In this document: positions 44,942 through 53,477 of the stretch, piece by piece
How the letters are laid out: every line of letters starts with the position of its first letter
Position numbering within the stretch: position 1 is the stretch's first letter
Notes under the pieces: generated by a model
The model's database searches: none
What the model was told of the DNA's origin: nothing
Seen by the model: only the letters and a program-made list of their open reading frames with translations
Source: Segatella copri
GTDB lineage: Bacteria; Bacteroidota; Bacteroidia; Bacteroidales; Bacteroidaceae
Direction: 5' to 3'
Assembly (NCBI RefSeq): GCF_015074785.1
Contig: NZ_CP042464.1
Coordinates: forward strand, 3,225,001 to 3,289,000
DNA length: 64,000 nucleotides
Position numbers and translations under genes: made by a program

Positions 44942-47101
44942 TTATTCGAGCACAATGCTGCATACGGCACCTTTCTTGATGACCGTTCCCGGCACCAGAC
45001 TCTGCTTTACTACCTTTCCTCTACCTATAATCTGGGTCTTGATGCCCCGGCTCTCCATATTGTAGATAGCGTCTCGGGCTCCCATTCCGGTAACGTCGGG
45101 TACGATTGTCTTGCCGTATTGCTTCTCCCTGATGAGTTTGATGCTGTGGTTACCCACGCGCTCCGCCTTACCCCAGATAGGGTTGCCGTCGGCATAGCTG
45201 CCACTCCAGTTGGCATTGGTCTTGATGCCGAGGTGGCTGAGCACATAGTTGGCAGCAAGTATATTGCCTGCCTTTACGTCAGGAACGAAGACGGATGCTG
45301 AGTCGCGGGCGTCCTTTACGTCAACTTTCAGACTCTGCGCCATGATGCCTTCTGAAATCTCATGGAACACCTTACCGCACATCGTACCGCCCGAAGCAGG
45401 CAAACCGGATTTCTGTATGCAGACGATACAGCTGTAGCGTGGCGCATCGGCAGGGAAGTAGCCTGCGAAACTGATGAGATAGCTGGTTCCGCCACTCTTA
45501 TATCCACCGGCACCTTTTGAAATCTGGGCTGTACCGGTCTTTCCTGCCACTTTGAAGTTAGGCGAACCGGCTTTCTTTCCCAGTCCCACGCTTACCACCT
45601 GTTCCAGGATGGTTTGCAGTTCCTTGATGCTCTTCTCCTTGGCTATCTGCTGGCGCATCACTTCAGGAGGAAATTCCATGATGGTTTCTCCGTTCTTCAT
45701 TACCTTGCTCACGAATCTTGGTCGCATCATCTTGCCGTTGTTGGCGATGGTGTTGTAGAAGGTGAGGGTAGAGATAGGCGGTATCTGGGTCTCATATCCG
45801 ATACTCATCCATGGCAAACTGGTCTTTGCCCAGTTGTCATATTGTCCGTTCTTGTTTCTGTGCGGCATGCGGATTCTGGCTGGCGTTGCTCCCACCAGCG
45901 GAATCTTCAGGTCGTCGTGCAGACCGGTACGGTAGATACCCTTTACGAATTTCTCCGGGTTGTTGCGGTAATGGTCGTCTATGATGCGGCTCACACCGAT
46001 GTTCGAACTGTACCACAGGGTCTGTGCGAGGGTCAGCATTCCGTATCCGCCTTTTCGCCAGTTGTGGTCTTTCATTTCTCTGCCGTACATCGGCCATATA
46101 CCGCCACCGGTTTCTACGTGATAGGTTGTGTCTACCACTCCGTCGTCCAGCGCTACGAGGATAGAGGCTGGCTTGAACACCGAACCTGGCTCCAGAAGGT
46201 CGCTCACGGCATGGTTGTGGATCTCTCTGTATTCGCCGTCGAAACATTTCTCCATGTTTACGATGGCCTTGATGTCGCCCGTAGGTACATCCATCACGAT
46301 GGCTACACCCACATTGGCGTTGATTTCCTTCAGCTCGTCGATGAGTGAGCGTTCGGCAAGGTCTTGCATGCTCACGTCGATGGTGGTCACGATATCGGCT
46401 CCGTCAATAGGAGGGGTATCGGTAATGTCGAGGAACTTGTTGCGCACCTTGCGGCGATGCACGATACCGTTGGTGCCTCGCAGGATGGAGTCGTAACTCA
46501 GCTCCAGACCGAAGCGGGCGGTATCCTTGGCGCCATACATGGCTCCGATGGTACGGCCTGCCAGCGAACCGTAAGTTCTGGTTCGGGCATTATATTCTTC
46601 CCAGTGGAAACCGCTCTGGTAGGGTTTCAGGCGGAATACAGGGATGTCCTTTATCTCGGTGAAGGTGTTATAGTCTACACGCTTCGGATAAACCGGCCAG
46701 TGGCGGCTCATCTTGGCGCGACCTTCGGTGAGGTGCTTCTTGAAATCAGACTCGCTCAGGTTCGGGAATATCTGGTGCAGGCAAAGACAGATGGAGTCTT
46801 GCTTGGCATCCCACAGCGAGTCGTTTTCTGCATCTTTCAGCGCCTTGAAGTCCATGAAAACCTTAAACTCCGGCAGCGAACTTGCCATCAGCTGTCCTGT
46901 GCAGCTCAAGATGTTGCCTCGGTTTGGCTTTACGGTCACGGAATCCTTTTTCTGCCGTTCTGCCACCTTCATCCAGTAATCATGCTTGGCGGTCATGATG
47001 TAGAGCGCTTTACCCACTACGGCTATGGCGAAAATCGTCATGATGATGGCAATGGCGCTGTAGCGGGGCATTACTTTCTTGTGATCAAATTTGCTGCTCA
47101 T
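44942..47101 (-). CDS. ftsI: Septal penicillin-binding protein FtsI/PBP3 with C-terminal PASTA domain
   Basis: 719 aa. One membrane segment (about 13-35), a dimerisation domain (RGNILSCTGQLMASS), then the transpeptidase with Ser307 in the SxxK motif (EPGSVFKPASI), SSN (WYSSNIGVSR) and KTGTAQ. The last 60 residues (TIVPDVTGMGARDAIYNME, PGTVIKKG) form a PASTA domain, as in other Bacteroidota FtsI. Cross-links septal peptidoglycan with FtsW. Starts with a 4-nt overlap with the ftsL stop. Confidence 0.97.
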   Translation of the reverse strand: MSSKFDHKKVMPRYSAIAIIMTIFAIAVVGKALYIMTAKHDYWMKVAERQKKDSVTVKPNRGNILSCTGQLMASSLPEFKVFMDFKALKDAENDSLWDAKQDSICLCLHQIFPNLSESDFKKHLTEGRAKMSRHWPVYPKRVDYNTFTEIKDIPVFRLKPYQSGFHWEEYNARTRTYGSLAGRTIGAMYGAKDTARFGLELSYDSILRGTNGIVHRRKVRNKFLDITDTPPIDGADIVTTIDVSMQDLAERSLIDELKEINANVGVAIVMDVPTGDIKAIVNMEKCFDGEYREIHNHAVSDLLEPGSVFKPASILVALDDGVVDTTYHVETGGGIWPMYGREMKDHNWRKGGYGMLTLAQTLWYSSNIGVSRIIDDHYRNNPEKFVKGIYRTGLHDDLKIPLVGATPARIRMPHRNKNGQYDNWAKTSLPWMSIGYETQIPPISTLTFYNTIANNGKMMRPRFVSKVMKNGETIMEFPPEVMRQQIAKEKSIKELQTILEQVVSVGLGKKAGSPNFKVAGKTGTAQISKGAGGYKSGGTSYLISFAGYFPADAPRYSCIVCIQKSGLPASGGTMCGKVFHEISEGIMAQSLKVDVKDARDSASVFVPDVKAGNILAANYVLSHLGIKTNANWSGSYADGNPIWGKAERVGNHSIKLIREKQYGKTIVPDVTGMGARDAIYNMESRGIKTQIIGRGKVVKQSLVPGTVIKKGAVCSIVLE

Positions 47102-47604
47102 TCTTCGGGTACGTTTATGATGTATGGAGGTTGGGTAGCGATGTGCAGCACGCTGTCTTTGTTGTTTTTCAGCATGTCGAGCACATTACTTTCACGACTC
47201 TTCTCTGTTATCTGGCTGCTTGTAGACAGCGCTTTATATTTGGTGTCTTGCAGTTCTTTCTGCAGTTTGTCCAACTCGATGATATCGTTCTGGATATTGT
47301 ATCGGTTGGATATGTAGATAATGACAAAAAACACGATGAGGATAACGAGCCATATCTGCCGGCGTATGATTTGTGCGGTAAGAATGTCTCCACCCAGAAT
47401 CTTTCGCAGCGTAAAGCTCGATGATCCTGAAGCCTCTTCCTCAATGGCTTGCTTGGCAATCACTTCCTTGAGCGAAGCCTGTAGAGCCTCCTGCTGCTGT
47501 GGCTCCTGCTGCGGAGTTTCCTGCTTCGGCGGTTCCTGTGATGCCTGTGCCTTTTCTTCGGCTATAGGCTTCTCGCTGATGTTTATGTCTTTATCGTTTA
47601 TCAT
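47098..47604 (-). CDS. ftsL: FtsL-like cell division protein
   Basis: 168 aa bitopic protein. Residues 1-75 are cytoplasmic and rich in Gln, Glu and Pro (PPKQETPQQEPQQQE), a membrane segment lies at about 84-101 (IWLVILIVFFVIIYIS), and a short coiled coil follows (IIELDKLQKELQDTKYKALS). Size, topology and position between rsmH and ftsI mark it as FtsL, which with FtsB/FtsQ activates FtsWI. Overlaps by 4 nt with genes on both sides. The long N-terminal tail is unusual against E. coli FtsL. Confidence 0.85.
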   Translation of the reverse strand: MINDKDINISEKPIAEEKAQASQEPPKQETPQQEPQQQEALQASLKEVIAKQAIEEEASGSSSFTLRKILGGDILTAQIIRRQIWLVILIVFFVIIYISNRYNIQNDIIELDKLQKELQDTKYKALSTSSQITEKSRESNVLDMLKNNKDSVLHIATQPPYIINVPEE

Positions 47605-48515
47605 TTCTTTTCTGCTATTCTTAGTTTGGCGCTTCTGCTCCTAGGGTTTCTTTCCTGCTCGTCGGCATCGGGAACGATAACCTTGTTGTTCACGAGTTTG
47701 AAAGGGGTTTCTATTCTTCCGAAGAAGTCCTGCTCTATCTTGCCTTCTGCATTGCCCGCTTTCATCATGTTCTTTACGATTCTGTCTTCCAGCGAGTGAT
47801 AGGTGATGACGCTGAGTCTGCCTCCCGGTTTCAGGAGTTCCGTGGCTGAGCGGAGCATCTCTTTCAGGGCGTCCATCTCGTGGTTCACTTCTATGCGCAG
47901 CGCCTGGAAGAGCTTTGCCATGTCTTTCTTCTCGCGTTCCCGCTTGAAGAGGGGCTCTACGGCTGCCATGAAGTCTTTGGTGGTGAGGATGGGCTTCTCG
48001 GCTCTTGCCTTGACGAGTGCCGAGGCGATGCGGCGCGAGTTCTTCAGCTCACCGTATAGGTAGAAGATGTCGGCAAGGGCACCTTCGTCATATTCGTTTA
48101 CGATGTCGGCAGCAGTCTTCCCCGCACGTTTGTTCATGCGCATGTCGAGTGGGGAGTCGAAACGGAAGGAGAAACCGCGGGTCTCGTCATCGAAGTGATG
48201 GCTCGATACGCCCAGGTCGGCTAACAGTCCGTCGAGTCCGTCTACCCCGTAGTAGCGCATCCAGTTTTTCAGGAATCTGAAGTTGGAGCATACGAAGGTG
48301 AAGTTCTCGTTTGCCACCACGTTGCGTTCTGCATCGGCATCCTGGTCGAAGCTGTACAGGTGCGCTCCCTCCGTCAGGCGCGACAGAATCTCTTTAGAGT
48401 GTCCGCCACCACCGAAGGTTACGTCTACATAGATGCCTCCTGGCTGTATGTTCAACCCGTCAACGCTCTCCTTGAGGAGCACCGGTACGTGATATGTTTC
48501 TGCTGTCTTTATCAT
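47601..48515 (-). CDS. rsmH: 16S rRNA (cytosine1402-N4)-methyltransferase RsmH
   Basis: 304 aa. YHVPVLLKESVDGL at the N-terminus, SAM motif VDVTFGGGGHSKEIL, DGLLADLGVSSHHFD, and C-terminal VITYHSLEDRIVKN, all diagnostic. Methylates C1402 in the ribosomal P site. First gene of the dcw cluster here; mraZ, which normally precedes it, is not present upstream. Minus-strand -7 box TACCTTTG at 48590-48583, about 70 nt before the start. Confidence 0.97.
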   Translation of the reverse strand: MIKTAETYHVPVLLKESVDGLNIQPGGIYVDVTFGGGGHSKEILSRLTEGAHLYSFDQDADAERNVVANENFTFVCSNFRFLKNWMRYYGVDGLDGLLADLGVSSHHFDDETRGFSFRFDSPLDMRMNKRAGKTAADIVNEYDEGALADIFYLYGELKNSRRIASALVKARAEKPILTTKDFMAAVEPLFKREREKKDMAKLFQALRIEVNHEMDALKEMLRSATELLKPGGRLSVITYHSLEDRIVKNMMKAGNAEGKIEQDFFGRIETPFKLVNNKVIVPDADEQERNPRSRSAKLRIAEKK

Positions 48516-48871
48516 ATATCTTTTTGCTGTCTTATCGCGTTATAATATTGCGTGCGTACTTATTAGTGTATAAATTTGGGTTCAAAGGTACATAAAAATC
48601 TCCATATAGCCTTACATTTTCCCACAAAATTTATAAAACTTAATGAAAAAGTTGTTTTTGGTCAACTTCACCTTCCAGTTTCGGGCATCGCCTTTTTGTT
48701 CTCATCAAGTGTGATGTTTTTGCAAAAATACGTGCAAAATGGGCTCGATTTGTCGTGATAGTTTAAAAAAACTAATAATTTTTCGCTTTTTTGCTATTTT
48801 TTTGGAAAAAATGGCACGTATTTGAAAAAGTTGAGTTACTTTTGCACTAACTTATATAAGTTTTAGCAAAC
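48516..48871. promoter_or_regulatory. Divergent promoter region between dcw cluster and glsA-like gene
   Basis: Minus-strand TACCTTTG (48590-48583) serves rsmH; plus-strand TACTTTTG (48837-48844) serves the acyltransferase, 27 nt before its ATG. AAATACGTGC at 48726-48735 is repeated inverted as GCACGTATTT at 48814-48823, just upstream of the plus -7 box. The rest is AT-rich with no open frame resembling mraZ. Confidence 0.6.
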
Positions 48872-49699
48872 ATGAGTGAATCAATAGAGAAAACGATAGA
48901 CATAGATAAGATTCTTAAGAGCAAGATGGGAAGCAAGGTGAAATTCGTACCGCGCTTCCTGGTTTCCTGGCTCAAGAAGATTATTCACGAGGACGAAGTG
49001 AACAGGTTCTTGTGGGAGAGCCGTGGCCTTTCGGGTACTGAATGGCTCACCGAATGTGTGCGCTATCTGAAGATGGATGTTGAAATCGTAGGCTTGGAAA
49101 ACCTGCCTGACAAGAACGACGGCAAACTCTATACCTTTGTTTCCAATCATCCTCTGGGCGGACAGGACGGCGTATGTCTCGGTTCCATCATCGGCAAGCA
49201 CTATGATGGCAAGTTCCGCTATCTGGTGAATGATCTTCTGCTCAACTTGCCGGGTTTGAAACCTGTAAGTATCGGCATCAACAAGACGGGTCGCCAGAGC
49301 CGCGATTTCCCACGTATGGTGGAGGCGGGCTTCAAGAGTGACAACCACATGCTGATGTTTCCGGCAGGCTTGAACAGCCGCAAGCGCAAGGATGGAACCA
49401 TCCACGACCTGCCTTGGAAGAAGACGTTTATCTCTAAGAGTGTAGAATATCAGCGCGATGTGGTGCCTATCCATTTCGGAGGGCGCAACTCTGAGCGTTT
49501 CTACCGCATCGCCCGATTTAGCGACAAGTATCTGCCGTTCAATCTCGCCATGCTGTTCCTAGTTGACGAGATGTACAGAAATGTGGGCAAGCATTTCCGC
49601 ATCTCTATCGGCAAGCCGATTCCTTGGCAGACTTTTGATAAGAGCAAGTCGGCTACAGAGTGGGCGCAGTATGTTGAAGACAGGGTTTATGAACTTTAA
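48872..49699 (+). CDS. glsA: Lysophospholipid-type O-acyltransferase, GlsA-like (glycine lipid synthesis)
   Basis: 275 aa. The acyltransferase catalytic motif is NHPLGGQDG (about 90-98, His then Asp), followed by the acceptor-binding block FPAGLNSRKRKDG. No membrane helix is obvious; it would act at the inner-membrane surface. In Bacteroides thetaiotaomicron a homologous pair, GlsB (N-acyltransferase) and GlsA (O-acyltransferase), makes glycine lipids, related to OlsB/OlsA of ornithine lipids. Adjacent here to the GNAT partner (gap 72 nt). The call rests on this pairing and motif; a phosphatidic acid role is less likely. Confidence 0.75.
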   Translation: MSESIEKTIDIDKILKSKMGSKVKFVPRFLVSWLKKIIHEDEVNRFLWESRGLSGTEWLTECVRYLKMDVEIVGLENLPDKNDGKLYTFVSNHPLGGQDGVCLGSIIGKHYDGKFRYLVNDLLLNLPGLKPVSIGINKTGRQSRDFPRMVEAGFKSDNHMLMFPAGLNSRKRKDGTIHDLPWKKTFISKSVEYQRDVVPIHFGGRNSERFYRIARFSDKYLPFNLAMLFLVDEMYRNVGKHFRISIGKPIPWQTFDKSKSATEWAQYVEDRVYEL

Positions 49700-49771
49700 T
49701 GGTTTGCAAAACCCGGAAGAATTGTTTTATATTAACGAAATCGTAGAATCATAGCATATAAGAAGAGTAAT

Positions 49772-50767
49772 ATGGAAGAAGAAATCATCCAACCGATTGA
49801 CCGTGAGCTCCTGAAGAGCGAGCTTACACCCGACAAACAACTGAGAATGACCAATAAGAGCCATAACGAGATTTACATCGTTACGGCAAAAGATTCGCCT
49901 AATGTGCTGAAAGAGATTGGTCGACTTCGTGAAATCGCATTCCGCGAAGCGGGAGGCGGAACGGGCAAATCTATGGATCTTGATGAGTTCGACTTTGGTG
50001 ACAACTGTTACAAGCAGCTGATTGTCTGGAATCCTGAAGCCGATGAGATTATCGGCGGTTACCGTTATCTCCTGGGTAAGGACTGGCTGCTCGATGAGAA
50101 GGGACAGCCTAAGCTGGCAACCAGCCACATGTTCCATTTCTCCGACAAGTTCCTCAAGGAGTATATGCCTTATACCGTAGAGTTGGGCCGTTCCTTCGTT
50201 TCGCTCGAATATCAGAATGTGCGTACCAACACCAAGAGCATCTTTGCTCTTGACAATCTCTGGGATGGTTTGGGCGCTTTGACGGTTCTCTATCCGGAAG
50301 TAAAATATTTCTTCGGCAAGATGACGATGTATCCGTCTTACATCCGTCGTGGTCGCGACATGATTCTCTATTTCCTCAAGAAGCATTTTGATGACAAGGA
50401 GAACCTCGTAATCCCGATGAAACCGCTGAAATTGGATACTCCGGAGAGTGATTTGGCTGCCATCTTTACAGAAGATGACTTCAAGGCAGACTATCGTATC
50501 CTGAACCGTGAGGTTCGCAAGTTGGGTTATAATATCCCTCCTCTTGTTAATGCCTACATGAGTCTGAGTCCTACGATGAAGCTTTTCGGTACCGCCATCA
50601 ACTATGGTTTTGGTGATGTGGAGGAGACCGGTATCCTCATTGCCATCGATGAGATTCTCGAAGAGAAGCGAGTTCGCCATATCAACAGTTTTATTAAGGA
50701 ACATCCTGAGGCTCTGAAGATTACGAGCGGAGCCAATAAAGTAATTTATAAGGAAAAAAATATCTAA
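49772..50767 (+). CDS. glsB: GNAT-type N-acyltransferase, GlsB-like (glycine lipid synthesis)
   Basis: 331 aa. N-terminal acetyltransferase-like fold with REIAFREAGGGTGKSMDLDEFD and YTVELGRSFVSLEYQ, the pattern of OlsB/hemolysin-type acyltransferases that use acyl-ACP. Residues 190-330 are a second domain with YPSYIRRGRDMILYFL and a helical tail. Expected to transfer a 3-hydroxy acyl chain to glycine, giving the lysolipid that GlsA then O-acylates. In B. thetaiotaomicron this gene matters for stress tolerance and gut colonisation. Downstream gene of the pair, closed by a terminator at 50780. Confidence 0.75.
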   Translation: MEEEIIQPIDRELLKSELTPDKQLRMTNKSHNEIYIVTAKDSPNVLKEIGRLREIAFREAGGGTGKSMDLDEFDFGDNCYKQLIVWNPEADEIIGGYRYLLGKDWLLDEKGQPKLATSHMFHFSDKFLKEYMPYTVELGRSFVSLEYQNVRTNTKSIFALDNLWDGLGALTVLYPEVKYFFGKMTMYPSYIRRGRDMILYFLKKHFDDKENLVIPMKPLKLDTPESDLAAIFTEDDFKADYRILNREVRKLGYNIPPLVNAYMSLSPTMKLFGTAINYGFGDVEETGILIAIDEILEEKRVRHINSFIKEHPEALKITSGANKVIYKEKNI

Positions 50768-50779
50768 CCTATACCGCAG

Positions 50780-50828
50780 AATCCCATGTTCTTATTGCTT
50801 ATTGGCAATAGAAACATGGGATTTTTGT
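50780..50828 (+). terminator. Terminator after glsB
   Basis: AATCCCATGTT (50780-50790) pairs with AACATGGGATT (50813-50823); a smaller inner pairing (TTGC/GCAA) fills the loop; T-rich tail. Confidence 0.8.
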
Positions 50829-50892
50829 TTTCTGTAAAAACTGCTTGCCTCGGTTAAATAGTCTTAATGAATCTCTGAAAAGGCAGCGGAAT

Positions 50893-50953
50893 TTTGGTTT
50901 TATGTGTCGAAAAGTGTATCTTTGCGCAGGTTTTATGTGTCAGAAAGTGTAAA
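50893..50953 (+). promoter_or_regulatory. Promoter of the Fic gene embedded in a 33-nt direct repeat
   Basis: TTTG (50893-50896), a 20-nt spacer and TATCTTTG (50917-50924) form a near-ideal promoter. GGTTTTATGTGTC followed by AAAGTGTA occurs twice, beginning near 50896 and 50929. The first copy fills the spacer; the second lies just after the expected transcription start. The placement suits autorepression, perhaps by the Fic protein's own N-terminal domain; that is inference. Confidence 0.65.
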
Positions 50954-50993
50954 GATATATCACCAACATGCCGTTATACGGGGTGTCTTTAAA

Positions 50994-51887
50994 ATGAATT
51001 GCAATATGGACAGAAAATTATCAATCAGATTTTATAAAGACCGGGAAGTAAGAGCGGTTTGGGACGGGGAATACAACAAGTGGTGGTTCTCTGTGCTGGA
51101 TATTATCGGCGTATTGAACGAGCAGGACGATTATAGCAAGAACCGTAATTACTGGAAGTATCTGAAAAATAAACTGAAGAAGGAAAATAATGAACTGGTT
51201 AGTGCTACTAACCAGTTGAAATTACAAGCTCCTGACGGCAAACTGCGTTTGACCGATGTCCTCGACAACGAAGGTATTATGTTGCTAGCCAGGAACTTTC
51301 CTAACAATAAAGCTGCCGACTTTCTGGATTGGTTTACCTATAGCGATAATACCATTGATGGCCAGAGCCGCAAGAAAGCATACACTCTTTTTGAGAGTGA
51401 ACTGATTAATTCCATTACTGAAGGTTCTGTCAAAGGTTTGCAGCAGATTCATGCTTTCCTCTTTGGTGGTCTATACGATTTTGCGGGACAGATCCGAACT
51501 ATGAACATTGCAAAGGGCGGTTTCCAATTTGCCATGGCGCAGTATCTTCCACAAACACTTGCTGGAATCGAACAGATGCCGGAAAGTACGCTGGATGAAA
51601 TCATCGACAAATACGTAGAAATGAACATTGCTCATCCTTTCCGTGAGGGAAATGGCAGAGCTACGCGCATTTGGCTTGACTTGATATTGAAGCGCAGGCT
51701 GAAAAAATGCGTGGATTGGAGCCTTATTGACAAGAACGATTATTTGGCTGCGATGACACAAAGTGTTGTTGATAGTAGTAGCATCAAACAGCTTATTTCC
51801 AATGCTTTAACAGATCAAATTGAAGACCGTGAGGTCTTCATGAAGGGCATAGACTATTCTTATTATTATGAGCAGGTGGATGAATAA
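50994..51887 (+). CDS. Bro-N-like / Fic domain protein (AMPylator-type motif)
   Basis: 297 aa from ATG 50994 (ATG 51006 is equally possible); earlier in-frame ATGs lie in or before the promoter. Residues about 12-120 resemble a Bro-N/KilA-type domain (REVRAVW, WWFSVLDIIGVLNE, LRLTDVLDNEGIMLLARNFP); residues 125-290 form a Fic fold with IHAFLFGGLYDFAGQIR and the canonical loop HPFREGNGRATR (His214). That loop supports AMP transfer from ATP to a protein hydroxyl. No separate antitoxin gene is seen. It stands alone between glsB and dgt, each separated by a terminator, so probably an acquired single-gene unit. Confidence 0.85.
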   Translation: MNCNMDRKLSIRFYKDREVRAVWDGEYNKWWFSVLDIIGVLNEQDDYSKNRNYWKYLKNKLKKENNELVSATNQLKLQAPDGKLRLTDVLDNEGIMLLARNFPNNKAADFLDWFTYSDNTIDGQSRKKAYTLFESELINSITEGSVKGLQQIHAFLFGGLYDFAGQIRTMNIAKGGFQFAMAQYLPQTLAGIEQMPESTLDEIIDKYVEMNIAHPFREGNGRATRIWLDLILKRRLKKCVDWSLIDKNDYLAAMTQSVVDSSSIKQLISNALTDQIEDREVFMKGIDYSYYYEQVDE

Positions 51888-51898
51888 ATAAAAAGAAA

Positions 51899-51937
51899 AA
51901 TAACACGGACAAATTCAAATTGTCCGTGTTATTTTTT
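51899..51937. terminator. Bidirectional terminator between Fic gene and dgt
   Basis: A perfect 14-bp stem (51899-51912 AATAACACGGACAA with 51920-51933), 7-nt loop, T run downstream and A-rich upstream, serving both convergent genes. Confidence 0.88.
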
Positions 51938-51971
51938 AGTTTAAGATCTGTTTTATCCCTTACATTTTCCC

Positions 51972-53309
51972 TTATACAATAGGCAGACTGATTCCGTTGA
52001 TTTTCTGATAGATGTCGAGCGCATAGATGTCGGTCATGCCGCTGATATAATCAATTACCGCCATGATGCGCTCCTCCAGATTCTCGTTCTCTATATCATA
52101 CTGGCTACTTACCCGGCGCAGGAGCTGTTTGGAGTAGAAGCGCGATGGGTTTACGGCAGCTTCGATGAAAACCTCCATCAGAGTTGCCATGATTTGATAA
52201 CCCGACAGTTCTATGTCGAGTACCGGCTTGCTTTGGTAAATCTTTGAGTAAGAGATCTTCTCACATTCCTTGTATGCCTTTTTCTGGCGCTCGGAAATGT
52301 GGTCGATGAGACAGCCCTCGAAAGTTCCGGCAAGGATTTCCTCCTCGTGCGCCAGGAAGGCTGCCACACATTCGTTCTCCAGTTTGCCGATGACGCTGGC
52401 TCTCATGTAAACCACTTTCTCGTTTTCGTCAGTCAGTTCTTCGTCGATGATGCGCTGGCGTATCTTCTGCTGGATATCTTCATCGAAGAAACTCAGCAGC
52501 AAGTGCTCGGTCTCGGCAAAGGAAAGAATCTTGAGCTTATGGGAGTCTTCGATGTCCATGATTTCGTAGCAGATATCGTCGGCAGCTTCTACCATATATA
52601 CAAGTGGATGGCGGGCGTATTTGAGAGGCTCACCCGGTGCAGATTTGCAAAAAATGCCCAATTCATCGGCAATTTTCCTATAAGATTCCGTTTCTGAAGC
52701 AAAGAAACCGAATTTTCCGTGGTTGCCGGCAAGACAGCTTGCAAACGGGTATTTCACGATGGAAGCAAGCATGGAATAGGTCATGACGAAACCACCCTGA
52801 CGGCGCCCCTTGAATCGGTGGGTCAGGATTCTGAAGGCATTTGCGTTACCTTCGAAATGCGTAATATCATCCCAAAACTCCGATGAAACCATTGATTTTA
52901 TCTTCTGACCCGGTCCTTCAGAGAAGAAAGTCTGGATGGCTTTCTCGCCGGAATGACCGAAAGGCGGATTGCCCAAATCATGTGCCAGACAGGCTGCACT
53001 TACGATGGTACCTATCTCTTCGACGAGCGTATCCTTCAGTTCAGGCCGCTTCTGGATGACACGTCGGGAAATGTCGTTACCTATCGACATGCCCACACTT
53101 GCCACCTCCAGACTGTGGGTGAGGCGGTTGTGAACGAAGATGCTGCCCGGCAAAGGGAAAACCTGCGTCTTGTTCTGCAGGCGGCGGAATGCCGATGAAA
53201 AGATAAGACGGTCGTAATCGCGCTTGAATTCAGAGCGATCATCATGGCGCTCGGCATGCTTATGCTCCTGTCCGAAACGCTTGTTGGATATCAGTTGTTT
53301 CCATTCCAT
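51972..53309 (-). CDS. dgt: Deoxyguanosinetriphosphate triphosphohydrolase (dGTPase-like)
   Basis: 445 aa HD-domain protein. FSSAFRRLQNKTQVFPL and HNRLTHSLEVASVG give the first His, HDLGNPPFGHSGE the HD pair, and AADDICYEIMDIED a later Asp. Hydrolyses dGTP (or several dNTPs) to the nucleoside and tripolyphosphate. Monocistronic, with -7 box TATTTTTG at 53344-53337; divergent from dut. Substrate preference within the family is not readable. Confidence 0.95.
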   Translation of the reverse strand: MEWKQLISNKRFGQEHKHAERHDDRSEFKRDYDRLIFSSAFRRLQNKTQVFPLPGSIFVHNRLTHSLEVASVGMSIGNDISRRVIQKRPELKDTLVEEIGTIVSAACLAHDLGNPPFGHSGEKAIQTFFSEGPGQKIKSMVSSEFWDDITHFEGNANAFRILTHRFKGRRQGGFVMTYSMLASIVKYPFASCLAGNHGKFGFFASETESYRKIADELGIFCKSAPGEPLKYARHPLVYMVEAADDICYEIMDIEDSHKLKILSFAETEHLLLSFFDEDIQQKIRQRIIDEELTDENEKVVYMRASVIGKLENECVAAFLAHEEEILAGTFEGCLIDHISERQKKAYKECEKISYSKIYQSKPVLDIELSGYQIMATLMEVFIEAAVNPSRFYSKQLLRRVSSQYDIENENLEERIMAVIDYISGMTDIYALDIYQKINGISLPIV

Positions 53310-53336
53310 ATTATTGTATTACTTGATTCTGTAGCG

Positions 53337-53437
53337 CAAAAATACACTAAAGTAAGCACAAATCAAAATAAAATATGATAAATTACATGTTTTTATCCTC
53401 AAAAATTCATTTATTCCATCAAAATTGCTTATTTTTG
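53337..53437. promoter_or_regulatory. Divergent promoters of dgt and dut
   Basis: TATTTTTG on the minus strand at 53344-53337 (dgt) and on the plus strand at 53430-53437 (dut). The two -7 boxes are identical and about 90 nt apart. No further operator seen. Confidence 0.65.
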
Positions 53438-53477
53438 CAGATTATTAAACTCAGACACAGATAAAAAAGAAGAAGTC

